Shown here: positions 37,236 to 60,700 of the stretch, piece by piece
How positions within the stretch are numbered: the stretch's first letter is position 1
How the letters are laid out: the number at the start of each line of letters is the position of its first letter
NCBI GenBank assembly: GCA_961205875.1
Contig: OY540814.1
Location: 12,444,993 to 12,508,992 of the forward strand
Source: Sialis fuliginosa
Lineage: Eukaryota > Arthropoda > Insecta > Megaloptera > Sialidae
Reading direction: 5' to 3'
Length of the DNA stretch: 64,000 nt
Notes under the pieces: generated by a model
Databases searched by the model: none
The model's input: the letters and a program-made list of their open reading frames with translations, nothing else
What the model was told of the DNA's origin: nothing
Program-made: the position numbers and the translations under genes

Positions 37236-38287
37236 TTTCAAAATGTGTCTGAACGAATGAAACAACCTAGATGGTGAAAGTGGTGAAAATGAGTGATAAT
37301 GAGTATATGGTCATGTAAAGGGGTACCGTAATTCAGTCTCAAGCCAAAACAGAAGCAAAATAAGCAACCGAAAACCCCCAAACCGACATAGTCAGAAAAA
37401 GGCTAGTATAGGCAGTGGCGCGTTATAGCTTCATGGTCCTCAAGTAAATTTGCATTTTGGGGGCCCATGTGCAGTGTTGAATTCAGATATTTATTTTTCA
37501 GGAGGATTTTTTTAGGAAACATTTTTTTTCTACGATTTTTCATTGGCGATTTAATGAAGTTTTCAGCTAAAAATCGTCATTTTGATGAGTTTTTACAAAT
37601 TAAACAAATTTCTGTACTGGATTAAGTTGAACATGTGAGTAATTTTTATTCACGATCACTCACGATTTTTTTAAATATGTTACATGTTATAAATTTAATT
37701 TTAAAATGTATTTGAGTTGATATTTCAAAAAAAAATGTAAATTGAACCATGGAATTTTTTTTAAACAATTTGGGTTTTCAAAGTAAGGTTATTATATAGA
37801 AAATGACGCAATTTTATTAAATTAACCAATGGCCGATGGACTTAGAGTTCCTATAATAATATTATACCCCCCCCCCCCCCAAATTCAAAGGATTTTTGTT
37901 CCGATATTTAATTAATTCAGTGCCACTAATGCTTATACAATAATTCTACTTCTGTACATACAATTAACAATAAATGTAACCACACGTTTTAGCTAAACCA
38001 CTTCAGAAAAACTGTTGCAGTGAACAGCGGTCTCAAAGCCGATGTGATGCCTATAACTGATAACGAACCACCGGTTGGTTTACGCATAATTAACTGCGAG
38101 AGAGATAGATATCTGATACACCCTACGAGACAGACAAGGTGAAATATACTCATGTGCGGTAAAGTCCAACTAAAAACCGATTTTGCTCGTTTAGATTTTT
38201 GACAATATCGTGTTTGACAACGGAACATCTTTATTTTCTAAACGGGAGGGGGTAGGGTGGGTTTGTTTTTGTATATATATCCTGGGA

Positions 38288-38322
38288 TATAAATGGAGCA
38301 TAGTTATTTAATATAGTCATTC
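38288..38322 (+). promoter_or_regulatory. Core promoter of the homeobox gene (TATA box plus initiator)
   Basis: TATAAA at 38288-38293 is followed 31 bases later by an initiator-like TCATTC whose A is 38319. That is the canonical arthropod spacing. It predicts a 5' leader of about 73 bases. Confidence 0.5.
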
Positions 38323-38361
38323 GATTAGTGGATGTTAAAAAATAGTGATAAGAAAATAATT

Positions 38362-38385
38362 ATGATATATATGAGTTTTTACTAA
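38362..38385 (+). promoter_or_regulatory. Short upstream ORF in the homeobox leader
   Basis: ATG ATA TAT ATG AGT TTT TAC TAA ends 6 bases before the main ATG at 38392. If the predicted start site is right it is within the transcript and could lower translation. Confidence 0.35.
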
Positions 38386-38391
38386 CTAAAT

Positions 38392-41300
38392 ATGACGCCA
38401 TCAAATCAAGAAAATATAAAACATGTGGAAAATTCAAAACCCTTATCAAATTTTAGTATAGAACATATCCTTCAAAATGCAGGAAAAAATAAATCAAATT
38501 CAACATCAAAAATATGTGAAAATAATTCTAAAAACTTTAGTGATTTAGAAATAAATTTCCAAATAAGACCATCTGTAGTTAATGATTGTTTAAATCCTCG
38601 TTTACATTTAAATTCGGGAATACAGTTCGGTAATTTCAACGAGTGTGCAAGCGTCCTTAACAGATTATATGATTCTAGTTTTTACTCGAATGCGGAAAGT
38701 ATTTTTATAAATTCTAATTTATATAAAACTGCAATTGGTGTTGAGGATTTTAAATTGTTGAATGCAGATTTCAGTTCTGTCTCTCAATCTTCATTCATTG
38801 CAAATTGTAAGTATTTACCTTTTATTATAATTTTTTTATGATAAACATAATTTTTGGTATATTTAATTTAATTGTGTGTGCTTTTTAAAAATATATTTTT
38901 CATATAAACGATATTGGTAAAATTTTGTCCAAGGAACCTCGCACTAAACTTATGGAAAATAGTTCCCGGTTAATTGGTTAAAATTTTAGTATGTTATACT
39001 TCATGCCATTCTGATCAAAAGTCTATATGAACAGAAAGTTCAAAAATCTGGAATCATTAAAAAAAAAATAGATCAAATAAAAAGCTATTCTTACCTACTT
39101 TATATAGTATATAGACGTATTCTTTTTATGTTTTTTAGATTGCTAATTACGAATATAATAATTATTTTGATCCCACTATTGAATATTGGTCTTTTTGGCT
39201 ATATTTTTGAGTTTTTATATACAGGGTGGGGCAATAGTATGTGGAAGTTCGATAGCTCGTAGACCATAACAGATAAAAATATCTTTCTAATGCAGATGTA
39301 AACTGTGGATATATGCGCATACATAAAAATTATTTTCAAATACATATACAGAGTGCTACAAAAAAGTGTGGCACGCTTAAGGTAATTTTTTTTTAATGGA
39401 ATGCCCTGATTATTTTTGCATACTTAGTTCTTCTCTTGGGATGTTTATTCATATCAAAAATATTAGCCCCATCTGATGTCCGATTTAGACGTAATAATAT
39501 ATTTTTCAAAAAAATTGACTTTTACATTACTTAAAAATTCACCACTTCCGCGGCCGCGTCTTTGAAGACGAAATTAAATATGGACCTTATAGTAGGAGGT
39601 TGGTGGGTATTTTTGTTTAAATATCTTAGAGCCATCATGTACAGTGTTCAAAATTAATTTTCAAATTTTGAAAACTTCAAAGTTATTTTTCTCAACTATT
39701 TCAAATGGAACACCCTATATATTTTTAAAGGATGTTATGTAGAGTTACATAACGAACATTTTTTGTTTGTACATCCTTCTGGTTATTTGTAACCATTTTT
39801 GAATTATTGAGTAAAAAGTACAAAATTCAACAATATTTACTAAAAAAAAATATTTTTTTTCAAATAAAATAAAACACCATGTACAGAGTGTTTATGTTGC
39901 CCATGAAAACAGCATTTTATGTTTCTGACCCCATTTCTCACTACTCATTAATGACTTTATATGCTTGTAAATTATTTTGGTTATTTGTGTTCAATAAAAT
40001 AATAAACATGAACATCCTGTACATGGTGTTTTATTTTATTAATACATGCATTCTTCCCTGGATATGTCGTTTTAATAACGGTTTAAAGGAACTTCACTTA
40101 AAAAAAACATTGCTAATGTGGCAATTTAAGAGATTTCATAACATCTTGTATATGCAAACCATGTCGAACGATATTATACTGCATCATTGCGCCAGGAAGA
40201 CCTTATTGAAATGTGATATAATTAACATGTATATTTAATATTATAAGGAATAAAAAACTTTTTTTTTATATTAATTTCACACTTGATAAATTAATTGTCC
40301 TATATGTTAATTCTGTTTTCATTTGTGTGAAATCAGTTTTCATTAATATGAAATTATATTTCATTTGTGCGAAATCAGTTTTCGTTAGAGTGAAATTATA
40401 TTTCATTTGTGCGAAATCTGTTTTCGTTAATGTGAAATTATATTTCATAAGTGTGAATTTATACTGTAAAAGGTATAGAGGACGCACATTTAAAATAAAG
40501 TTTTATCTACGCAATGTGGTTGGTTTCTTAGAAATTTAAATGTTCGCGATTACCCATCGTCCAGGGCTACCTGACCTTCCCCTACTACAATACCCTAAAA
40601 TAATCGAAATCATATCTTACAGCATACAATTTCAAACATCACCCACACACATCAATCTCACCACCAGCTCAATCAGACACCAACACTCCAGAACCGGAGT
40701 CGTCGGAATCAGAGCCATTAGAGTGGCTTCGGTGTACGCGATACCGGCCACCCAAATTGTCACGCGTTAAAAGGACCGGGCCGGCGAGACCGCGTCAACT
40801 CGGTCGACATCCCAGGATACCGTTCAGTAGTCACCAGGTGGCCACACTCGAAACGCACTTCAGAGCGTCGCCGTATCTAAGTAGCGAAGATGTGACTAAA
40901 CTGTCGAAGTTACTGGATTTAGCGGATATAAGGGTGAGCTTAAATACGGCGGAAAATATAGGTGAATTTGGGAATTATTATCTCGAAAACTATTTGTTCG
41001 ATTTCATCCTGGCTTGTTTTATTCTAAAGTATATTATATTAATGTATGTTTACAATTTTTTTATGAATATATATCGATCGGGAGCGCTGCTGTCGTGGCC
41101 GGCTCGTTGCGGTTCCCCAGGATTACTGGCAGTCGGTTGATCTGAAACAGAAATTTCAAAGATATTCTTAGAAATTAATGTATGATGCCCTTCGGTACGT
41201 AGGATTTTTACGTTACATGCATTTTTCAACCAGAATTTCCGACACTTCTGGCTTGATAAAAAAAATAATAATCATCATACATTAACTTCTAAGAATCTCT

Positions 41301-42522
41301 TTGAAATTTCTGTTTCAGATTAACCGATTGCCAGTAATTCGGGGAACCTAATCGAGGGACATGTTTTAGACCGGCCTCGACAACAGCGCTCCCAGTCGAT
41401 ATATATTCATAAAAAAAATTGTAAACATACCTCAATATATATAAGTACTTTAGAATAAAACAAAACGGGATGAAATCGAACAATTAGCTTTTGAGATAAT
41501 AATTCTCAAAATTCACCTATTTTTCGCCGTCTACTCATTTGTTTTAATTTAGAATATTAATAAAGTGCGGCCAGATATTCTGAAAGCAAAATCATTTTAT
41601 CAAAATTTTTTAACAAGGGCCTGGGGCTATGGGGGGGCCGGCGCGTCGAATCAAAAAGTGTTTTTGGTCATCAAAAAAAATGTGTTAGGTTTCTTAGCAG
41701 GGGGGACATATCAAAAATCCTGCCTCACAGATATGGGGATAATGCTCTATAGTCACATTTCGGGAGGGGGGGGGATCATGGTCTGAGAAATGACAATTTG
41801 GGGGTGGGGGGGTCATGAACTGTGAAATGGATAAAAAATAAACATTTTTCTATTTAATTTGTTTTAATTTTTTTGGTTTGGAGGGGGGGGGGGCTCATGT
41901 CCCCCATGACCTCTTCCCTTGGATCCACGTTTGTCTATAGTAAACTAAAAAGCGGTATTTTACTTTTTAAAGTACTTCGTAGTAAATGACGAGTTTGTAA
42001 AAATTATATACACGCTATTATAAAATTACTTTTTATTCAATATTTTATTATACAAAAAAATAATGATTTAATGATAGTTCTACCTATAGAGTTTACAAGT
42101 CATTCGAGAAACCGCCATTTCGCTGAGTATATGGCATCTTTAATTAATGAGATATCGCTTTTTTTATTAAAATACGAAAAATAATTTATATTTGATATGT
42201 AACTAAATAACTGATTTTAAATTAAATATGATTATTATTTGGGATATTCATTCCTTGAACTACCCCCCCCCCCCCCCCACGACGAAAATATATTATATCA
42301 CTTTTTAAGAAAAATAATTTCAAAAATATAAAAATTCTTAAATACCAAATTTTTTTTTAGGTAAAAATATGGTTTCAAAATCGCCGAGCTAGAGAAAGAA
42401 GAGAACGAAATGAAAAATCTGAAACAATTTCAAATCCTGAAGATTCTAGAATCAGTTTTTCTACAAACCAATTAACAAACTCAAATAATATTAGTTTTGA
42501 ATCTCAAATACCCAATAGATAA
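38392..42522 (+). CDS. Msx/Msxlx-type homeobox transcription factor, complete, 295 aa
   Basis: Exons 38392-38806 (phase 1), 40623-40933 (phase 0) and 42361-42522 (TAA 42520-42522); borders and phases fit. The N-terminus has FSIEHILQN at 21-29, a match to the EH1 motif that recruits Groucho/TLE co-repressors. A Ser/Pro/Glu-rich stretch precedes the homeodomain at 199-258, a normal 60 residues without insertion. Visible canonical positions are Arg5, Phe8, Leu16, Phe20, Trp48, Phe49, Asn51 and Arg53; the second intron falls between residues 44 and 45. Pro7 (RIPFSS) with Ala54 (WFQNRRARERR) recalls Msx-class proteins. The rest is divergent, so an Msx-like (Msxlx) or orphan NK-type orthologue is likeliest. 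It is expected to act in the nucleus as a sequence-specific repressor. Exon 1 is AT-rich and exon 2 GC-rich. Confidence 0.9.
38807..40622. repeat. Homeobox intron 1: ATACAGRGTG-type ends and a small foldback
   Basis: TATACAGGGTGGGG (39222) and ATACAGAGTGCTACAAAAAA (39352) resemble widespread insect repeat ends. At about 39861-40040 AATAAAACACCATGTACAG returns inverted as CTGTACATGGTGTTTTATT, a foldback of about 180 bp. Open frames here follow the repeats. Confidence 0.5.
40329..40455. repeat. 42-bp tandem repeat, three units
   Basis: GAAATCAGTTTTCATTAATA starts at 40329, with near-copies at 40371 and 40413. Each includes GTGAAATTATATTTCAT. It is in homeobox intron 1, about 170 bp before exon 2. 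Confidence 0.8.
40940..41546. mobile_element. TTAA foldback element (family B, copy 2), inserted at the homeobox exon 2 donor
   Basis: The right end reads CGCCGTCTACTCATTTG then TTTTAA, matching the 6.2-kb copy. The left begins at TTAAATACGGCGGAAAATAT, lacking about 20 terminal bases. Long arms share AACTATTTGTTCGATTTCAT and its inverse. It starts about 8 bases after the exon 2 / intron 2 junction and leaves GTGAGC intact. Confidence 0.75.
41631..41893 (+). repeat. Cluster of long G runs in homeobox intron 2
   Basis: G runs of 5-11 bases at about 41631, 41700, 41766, 41800, 41806 and 41883, spaced tens of bases apart on the transcribed (sense) strand. They are accompanied by GTCATGAAC and CATGTCCCCCATGAC text of a decayed repeat. 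Confidence 0.6.
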
Positions 42523-42581
42523 AATTTACGTTTTGAAAAACATTAAAATTCCGTCCAAAAATAAATAATTTTGTAATACCT

Positions 42582-42903
42582 GGTATTATAAAAAAATTGC
42601 TTGAGTGTAAATGTAAATTAGCTTACAGCTAACGCTATCTGCTAGGTGTCAATTTTTTATGAAATTGCTCGATATTTTAAAGCAGTGATAGTAAATGTAT
42701 TATAATGTAATATGCATTTTATGAGGTACACTTGACAGCACTTATTTTAAGTCGCTGATTGTACTTATCGCACATGCGTCAAGGTTATGATATGTACGAT
42801 TTTGTCATTTATATTTGTGTTGTCATTTATATTTAATACCTAGCAGTTAGCGTTAGCTGGAAGCTAATTTGTATTTGCACTCAAGCAAATTCTTTATAAC
42901 ACC
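42582..42903. mobile_element. Foldback element with GGTRTTATAA ends inside the homeobox 3' UTR
   Basis: Ends GGTATTATAAAAAAATTGCT and inverted GGTGTTATAAAGAATTTGCT. The arms continue through AAATTAGCTTACAGCTAACG and its inverse. It begins 60 bp after the stop codon and ends before the likely polyadenylation signal. Related to 26688-26948. Confidence 0.75.
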
Positions 42904-43004
42904 GTATATTAATGTATAGAAAGACTATTATAATTAATTATAATTTATATTGTACAAATTTTAAAATACTAATTGTAATTGATCATGTATGTATTTTGTA
43001 ATTA

Positions 43005-43010
43005 AATAAA
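43005..43010 (+). terminator. Candidate polyadenylation signal, homeobox gene
   Basis: AATAAA 483 bp after the stop codon, in TAATTAAATAAAGATATT. An earlier AATAAA lies near 42561; this one would place the foldback element in the mature mRNA. Confidence 0.4.
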
Positions 43011-43059
43011 GATATTAACTTACCGCTAAGTGACAAAGAAAAACTTTTTAACTACTTGT

Positions 43060-43287
43060 AATACAAACAGTGGCATACCGTAGGTTACTGCCCCCCCCCC
43101 CCCCCCTTGCACTATATGTTAAATATATAAAAATTGAAGACCTATTTTTTTCAAAATTGCCGCTGGCAATCCACAATATTGTGCTTTTCTAGTTTTTTGA
43201 TGACCTTTTTTTTCTTGGTTGCAACCTCAAATTTGCCGCCTCCAATCCATAATTTTACCGCCCCATCGGTACGCTACTGAATACAAA
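43060..43287. mobile_element. hAT-like miniature element, TSD AATACAAA
   Basis: Inverted ends CAGTGGCATACCG (43068) and CGGTACGCTACTG (ending 43279) are flanked by exact AATACAAA copies at 43060-43067 and 43280-43287. The interior of 212 bp contains a run of C. Confidence 0.88.
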
Positions 43288-45125
43288 TAAATAAATAATA
43301 AAAACAACAACATAAAGTTATCCTTTACTGATTTATTTTAAATACAATTCCATTTCTACCTCACAATACCTAACAGAAGACCAATTTTAACCACTTATAA
43401 TACTTTTATAACAAGTTCAGAAAACCAATAGTACCAAGTAAATCTTCCAATAAACAAATAACATTAGGTTATTTTATATTTCCTGCAATATACATTTTTA
43501 CATGATTATTATAAATACATTGAAAGAGCTGACAATTATTAAGTAAATCAAAAAAGTATCTTATAATTACGGTGACCATAATTTTTCAGCATACTCTTTA
43601 TTAGTCTGTAATTTCTTTTTAAGGAATCTTAAAGTAGATATGTCAAGCTATAATTTCCTTTTTGAAAAATTTCATTGCAATAATTTTTACCAAAATTACA
43701 GCTATTTGAGTATTGCACAATTTTTAGGAAAATAAAAGTGTATATTCAATATTATTTAAGGTCATCGTAGTTACATATTATTGTATAAAATCAAAACTAT
43801 CTTATCAATGCCTGGTTGTTTCAGTTTAAACTTACTTAAAGGCAGCTCAAATTAAGGATAATTAGGGTTACCTACACAACTATCATAATTTCTCGTCTTC
43901 CTTAAAATATGCATTCATTTTAGGAACCATTGATTTTTTAAGGTTATGTTCTCATTACGGCAACCCACATTAAATATCTCTTCAAACTTAAATCAAAGTA
44001 ATACAAACAGGCTTAAGTATCTCAATTGACATATTTTGGGACTGTGTCCGCATAAGCACCATTTTATAATTAATCATTATTAAAGTATTCTCAAAATTTA
44101 ATATTCAAATGATTAATTACCATTAAGATAAAAAGTAAATGTATATAATACTTAAAATTCATATAAGATATGTTTTCATCATTTTAAATCTGTATAAATG
44201 TCATAATTACATTCTTTAAAACACTGATCGCAGATTTAGAAACACATATCAAAGAAAATTAATTTGAAGACAACTTAATGGTCCCAAAAAGTATAAATGT
44301 AAAATTTACATTACTTCATTATTAATTTTTCACCATTACTGCTAAAAATTTCATTTTAAACAATGAAAAATATTTACATTTTAAAATTTGAATCTTATAA
44401 TTAGTCGAGTCTTTTTTTATGTAAAAGTAACTGACTTAACACAACTAGAGAAAGGTAACCAATGGTTATCTTTCTCTTTTATATCGTAGTCAAACAAAAT
44501 TGAACCTGGACTTTTTTAATGCAAATTTCTGTATAAAAAAAAAAACTTGACTGTACTTTAAATCTGATTTAATAAAACTTCTTTTTTCTGTCCCATAGTA
44601 AATTTCATATTCGACCATCAATTAAAAATAAATATATTTGAGCTATCTCTATAAATAATACAATGAAACCCTAATAGAACATAAAATATTGAATATAGCA
44701 CGTATGTAGTATTTGTACATTATTCTCTTTCTAATAAGCTGTGTAGAACAGTTAACAATGTTCATTTCAAATAAAACTGTCAACATTAAAAAAAAATATC
44801 AGTGAGGAAACAAAAATCACTGTTTACTATCGTTGACAATTTATTAAATGGACATTATCTTTTTAACCTCTTAAGCGTAATAAATTTTACTTATAGAGTG
44901 CTTGGTTATAATACTACGTATATGGTTAAATAATTTTATTAAAAATAATTGAAAATTAACAAAAACATATCCTTGCTTAAGAAGTTAACGTTTAAAGCAC
45001 TTCACTACTAAAATTGATGATGTGTACACCAGCTATGAATAAAACCATTAAAATAGCACTTTACTGAGATTAAATAATTATTGTACCCCCGTCACAAATA
45101 AGTTGAGGGGGTTGAACAGCCAATG
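43288..45125. other. Convergent intergenic region between homeobox and synthetase genes
   Basis: AT-rich, probably holding the synthetase 3' UTR. A minus-strand AATAAA at 44940-44935, about 190 bp past its stop, is a candidate polyadenylation signal. No other gene seen. Confidence 0.4.
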
Positions 45126-56879
<11,754 letters not shown>

Positions 56880-57130
56880 TTCCTAGAGTTTATACACTAC
56901 CCGTACACGCACACGTAAACGACTAGCAACTTCTTACCCGCTACGCGAAAAATCTTGGCATCTATCAAAATCACCTGCCTTTTTTCACTACCACAATTTT
57001 TGCTAATATATGTACAGGAGGATGTATGAGTGTAGTATTCGGCACATACGAAATCACTCGTTTTATTCCGGAATCGTAGTTGCCGCCATTTAATCAGTTT
57101 TGCCAATATTGACGAAGAAAAGTTACTCAT
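56880..57130 (-). promoter_or_regulatory. Synthetase 5' region with a YY1/Pho-like site
   Basis: GCCGCCATTTAA at 57082-57093 (AAATGGCGGC on the gene strand) matches the YY1/Pleiohomeotic core often found at housekeeping start sites, about 200 bp before the start codon. An open frame of 77 codons (57130-56897) ends 17 bases before the synthetase ATG in another frame; it may be an upstream ORF if transcribed. Confidence 0.4.
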
Positions 57131-57774
57131 GTATTATTTGAATTAAAAATTTTATGAAATTATAAAATTTTAAACTATAAATTATTAATTAAACCGTCCA
57201 CGAATACGTATGCAAAAATTAAAAAATACATACATAAATAACACATTTCAAGGTAATCATCTTTAAAATTAACTTTTACCAATAGATTTATATAAAATAA
57301 GTTACATATAGAAATGCCCAGGGAAATACCATTTACGATTTTGATGCTTCAGATCTAATGACCTACTCAGATCCATTTGGACCAATTTGTTCATTTTTCC
57401 TGATAAGGAAGTTGGAAGATCAATAAATTGGTTTTAATTACATAAAAGCATTTATTTATACGAAGTATACATGATAATTTAACATAATTGTCCTTTTACA
57501 TATAATAATGAATAAAAAACAATATACTTATAAATGAAAATAGTACATACATCATTCTAAAAAAATAGTTAACAACTTACGATTATCGATTGTTACAATT
57601 GTTATCAAAGGCATAAAACCTAATAAAACCTTTAGTTGTAAAATTTTATGATTTCAATTTTATTTCACTTATTAACAATATTTGAAGTACAAAATATACA
57701 AAGTAATGTATTTTAAATAAGGAAAATACGATAAATATCAACTACAGTTAAATAAAACTAATTCATTCATAAAT
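57131..57774. other. Intergenic, 3' flank of the charged-protein gene
   Basis: AT-rich. A minus-strand AATAAA at 57664-57659 follows that gene's stop by about 110 bases and is a likely polyadenylation signal. Otherwise nothing recognised. Confidence 0.4.
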
Positions 57775-60700
57775 TTACAAAAAACTTAACTTCTTTTTAT
57801 TAGATATCAACTGCTTAGAATTAATACGTTTAATATCTTTAGTTTTAAATAATTCATTCCTAAAACTATTAGTCGCTCCTGTTAAAGACGGTTTTATTAA
57901 ATTCTTCGAGACAAGAGAAGTTAAAGGTTCGACAGAATATCCAGACTTATATTTCTTTTTTGTTATTGTATTATCATCAATAACTTCAATTCCTCGTTTT
58001 CTTTTCTTAATTGATTCAGTAATCTGTTTTGAATTTTTTTGTTTTACATTTTCTTTTTCTTCTATCACGTTCATTTTATCTGTTGAACCCATACTGGATG
58101 GTACTACCAACGGTTTTTGCTTTGTTTGTTCTTTAACAGCCAATTTTTTCAATAATTCTTCATTAATCGGTTCCATTGTATCAATCTAAAATGTATCAAT
58201 TAATTGTATTTACTCAATCATCAAAAGACGATTAAAAAAAATGATATAATTTTATCAAATAAACAAATAATTCTAATTTCTTTTTAATATAGACCTTAGG
58301 TAATTATTATTTTTGTATATTTCTGAAATTTTTTATTTTTTTTAAATTTAAATTAAAATTTAACTGTCAGTGTCAAAAACACGTGGGTTTTGACACATGA
58401 CAGCTGTCAGAAAATTTTCTTATTGTAGTCTTGACAAATTAATTAAATTTTATAAAACAAAAAAATTTTAACTGCTACATACCTTTTTCGGTTCTTCAAA
58501 CTTTGCTTTCTTCTTTTTCGTTACTTCAATTTTCTTAGGAATATTTTCTGAACCTTTTATCAGGTGTACACCTTTCTTTGCCTTTTTCTCAGGAAAAACT
58601 TTTATATCACATTTTGATGGTTTACACACTTCCTTGACTACTTCATCAATGTCTTCAACAACAAATGACTGAAAATAATAATTTTATTAATAAGTTTATT
58701 ACAATTGTTGTCCACAAATATTTACATTTTGTAATGAAAAATACAGTTAAAATGAATGTACAAATTACTTACTTTCAATGTCTTGGTAATTTTCGGTTTA
58801 TTTTGATTGATATTCATTTTCACGATTTGAACAGGTTCTTGGAACAAATCTTCAACATCGTCATCACTTGTGTCATGTTCCGATTCTGAGCTAAACTGAA
58901 AATATAAAAAATATTTTTTAATTTTGAAATTTTCATTATTTATTTAGTTATAAATTTGTAAAATACCTTGATTATTGATTGTAACAAATTTTCATCTGGT
59001 TTATTATTTGTTACAATTATAGGCGACTTCATTTTTTTTTTTACGATTTCTACAATTTTATTATTATCCTCAGAGTTAGAATCGACTTCCTAAAATGCAA
59101 ACATAGAAACTTAATATCTGCGGAATACAAACACGATAGTCAAAAAAAATTTGAATTTATATTTACTTCAGAATTTTCTTTGATAATTGATAACCGTGAC
59201 TTTTTATCCTCCGGAAATGTCTTGCTAATACTTTCTTCCAACACTAGTTTTATATCAGTTTCATTTAAATCAACCTAATAAATATGCAAGTATTAAATAC
59301 AATATTTATAAAAATCAAATCAATAAATCTTACCTCATTTTCATTATCTTCAGATTCGTTTGACGAATCAACTTCTACAACTTCATCCGTTTGTTTCTCT
59401 TTTGGTGATTTAGGCGATTTATTTTTTTCTTGTTCAATTTTTTTATCATCGCTTGCATTTTCAGAAGCAAGTGATTTCAACAAATCTTCATAATTAGTTT
59501 TAATTTGAACATCTTCTTCATCACTTGACGTAATTGATATTATTTTAGATGATTTTCTCTTCTTTTCATTAAATTTCTTTTTAGCATCTTTAGATTGATT
59601 TATCACATCACTGTTGTCCGAATCATGATCATCAGTAAGATCATCGCCAGTTCCTGAAAGTAATACTTCGTCCTCGGCATCATCTATAAAACTATCGTCT
59701 TCCTCGTACTCATCTGATGAGTTATCTTCTGTATCCGTGTCACCCAAAAGTTCACCTGTTTCTATGATTTCATTACTGTCAGTTGACAGTGTATCAGAAT
59801 CATTACATTCCATCGCTTCGTCATCAATGAAACCACCGGGTTCTTCATCAGATCCAAAAGTTCCTTCTTCATCAAAACTACTCTCAGATCTAATTTCAAT
59901 ACTTTCGTCTTTAGCAGAGGTATCATTTTCATTGGAATCATCTAAATCAATTGAAATAATCTCCTTTTTGTTCTTTTTCTGTTTAAATATATTTTTTACT
60001 TTACCAAATGAATTTTGAATACATGTTTCATCTTCTTCATCTGAAAAAGTAATATTAAGTTTCCTTGACTTCTTATCGGGTATTCCATTACTTGTGTTGG
60101 TTTTTATTTTTTTAGATTCACTATCGGATGTAGTAGTTAATTTACGTTTTTTTGAAGATACAGGAGTATCTGAAGGAATTTTAGACTCCATCTTCTCGGA
60201 TGATTTACGAACAATTCTTTCATTTGAAAATACTTTTTTGCTACTATTTTCTGTTTCTATTTTTTTGATCGGTGTATCTTTAACTGATTTTTGTTTTGTT
60301 TCTTCACAAATTAATTTATCAATGTAATTTTCATTTTTTGGTGATGTTTCCTTATCATTATTTTCAGATGACTGGAGTAAAATTTCTTTTTCAGTTGCTA
60401 CAAAAACAATGTTTTTGTTATTTTCTTCAGCTTCTTTTTCACTGCTCATTAGGGCTGATTTTTGTATACTTTCATGAAACGTTTTAGGTGATGTATAAAT
60501 TATTAATTGTTGTTCCTTTTTAACTATTTCTAATTTACTGAGGACAATTTGTTTTGAACTATCTGTATTTTTTTTAGGAGATTCAAACACTTCATTTTCT
60601 GTACTTTCTTCGGCATCCTTATTTTTGTTGGTTTCTTCTGAAAGAAATACATTTTTACTTATAGCTGATTTATCCTTGTTAGGTGTTTTCAACTTCTCTT

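Noticed and set aside
40266-40487. Minus-strand peptide with a repeating NFTLTKTDFAQMKY-like unit
   Set aside because: Explained by the 42-bp (14-codon) tandem DNA repeat; the opposite strand is open for the same reason.
40757-41140. Continuous open frame extending homeobox exon 2 into the intron
   Set aside because: It reads into the inserted element. The GTGAGC donor at 40934 joined to 42361 restores the invariant VKIWFQNRR helix.
56897-57130. Separate 77-codon gene before the synthetase
   Set aside because: No family features, different frame from the synthetase, and position in its probable promoter or leader; kept only as a possible upstream ORF.
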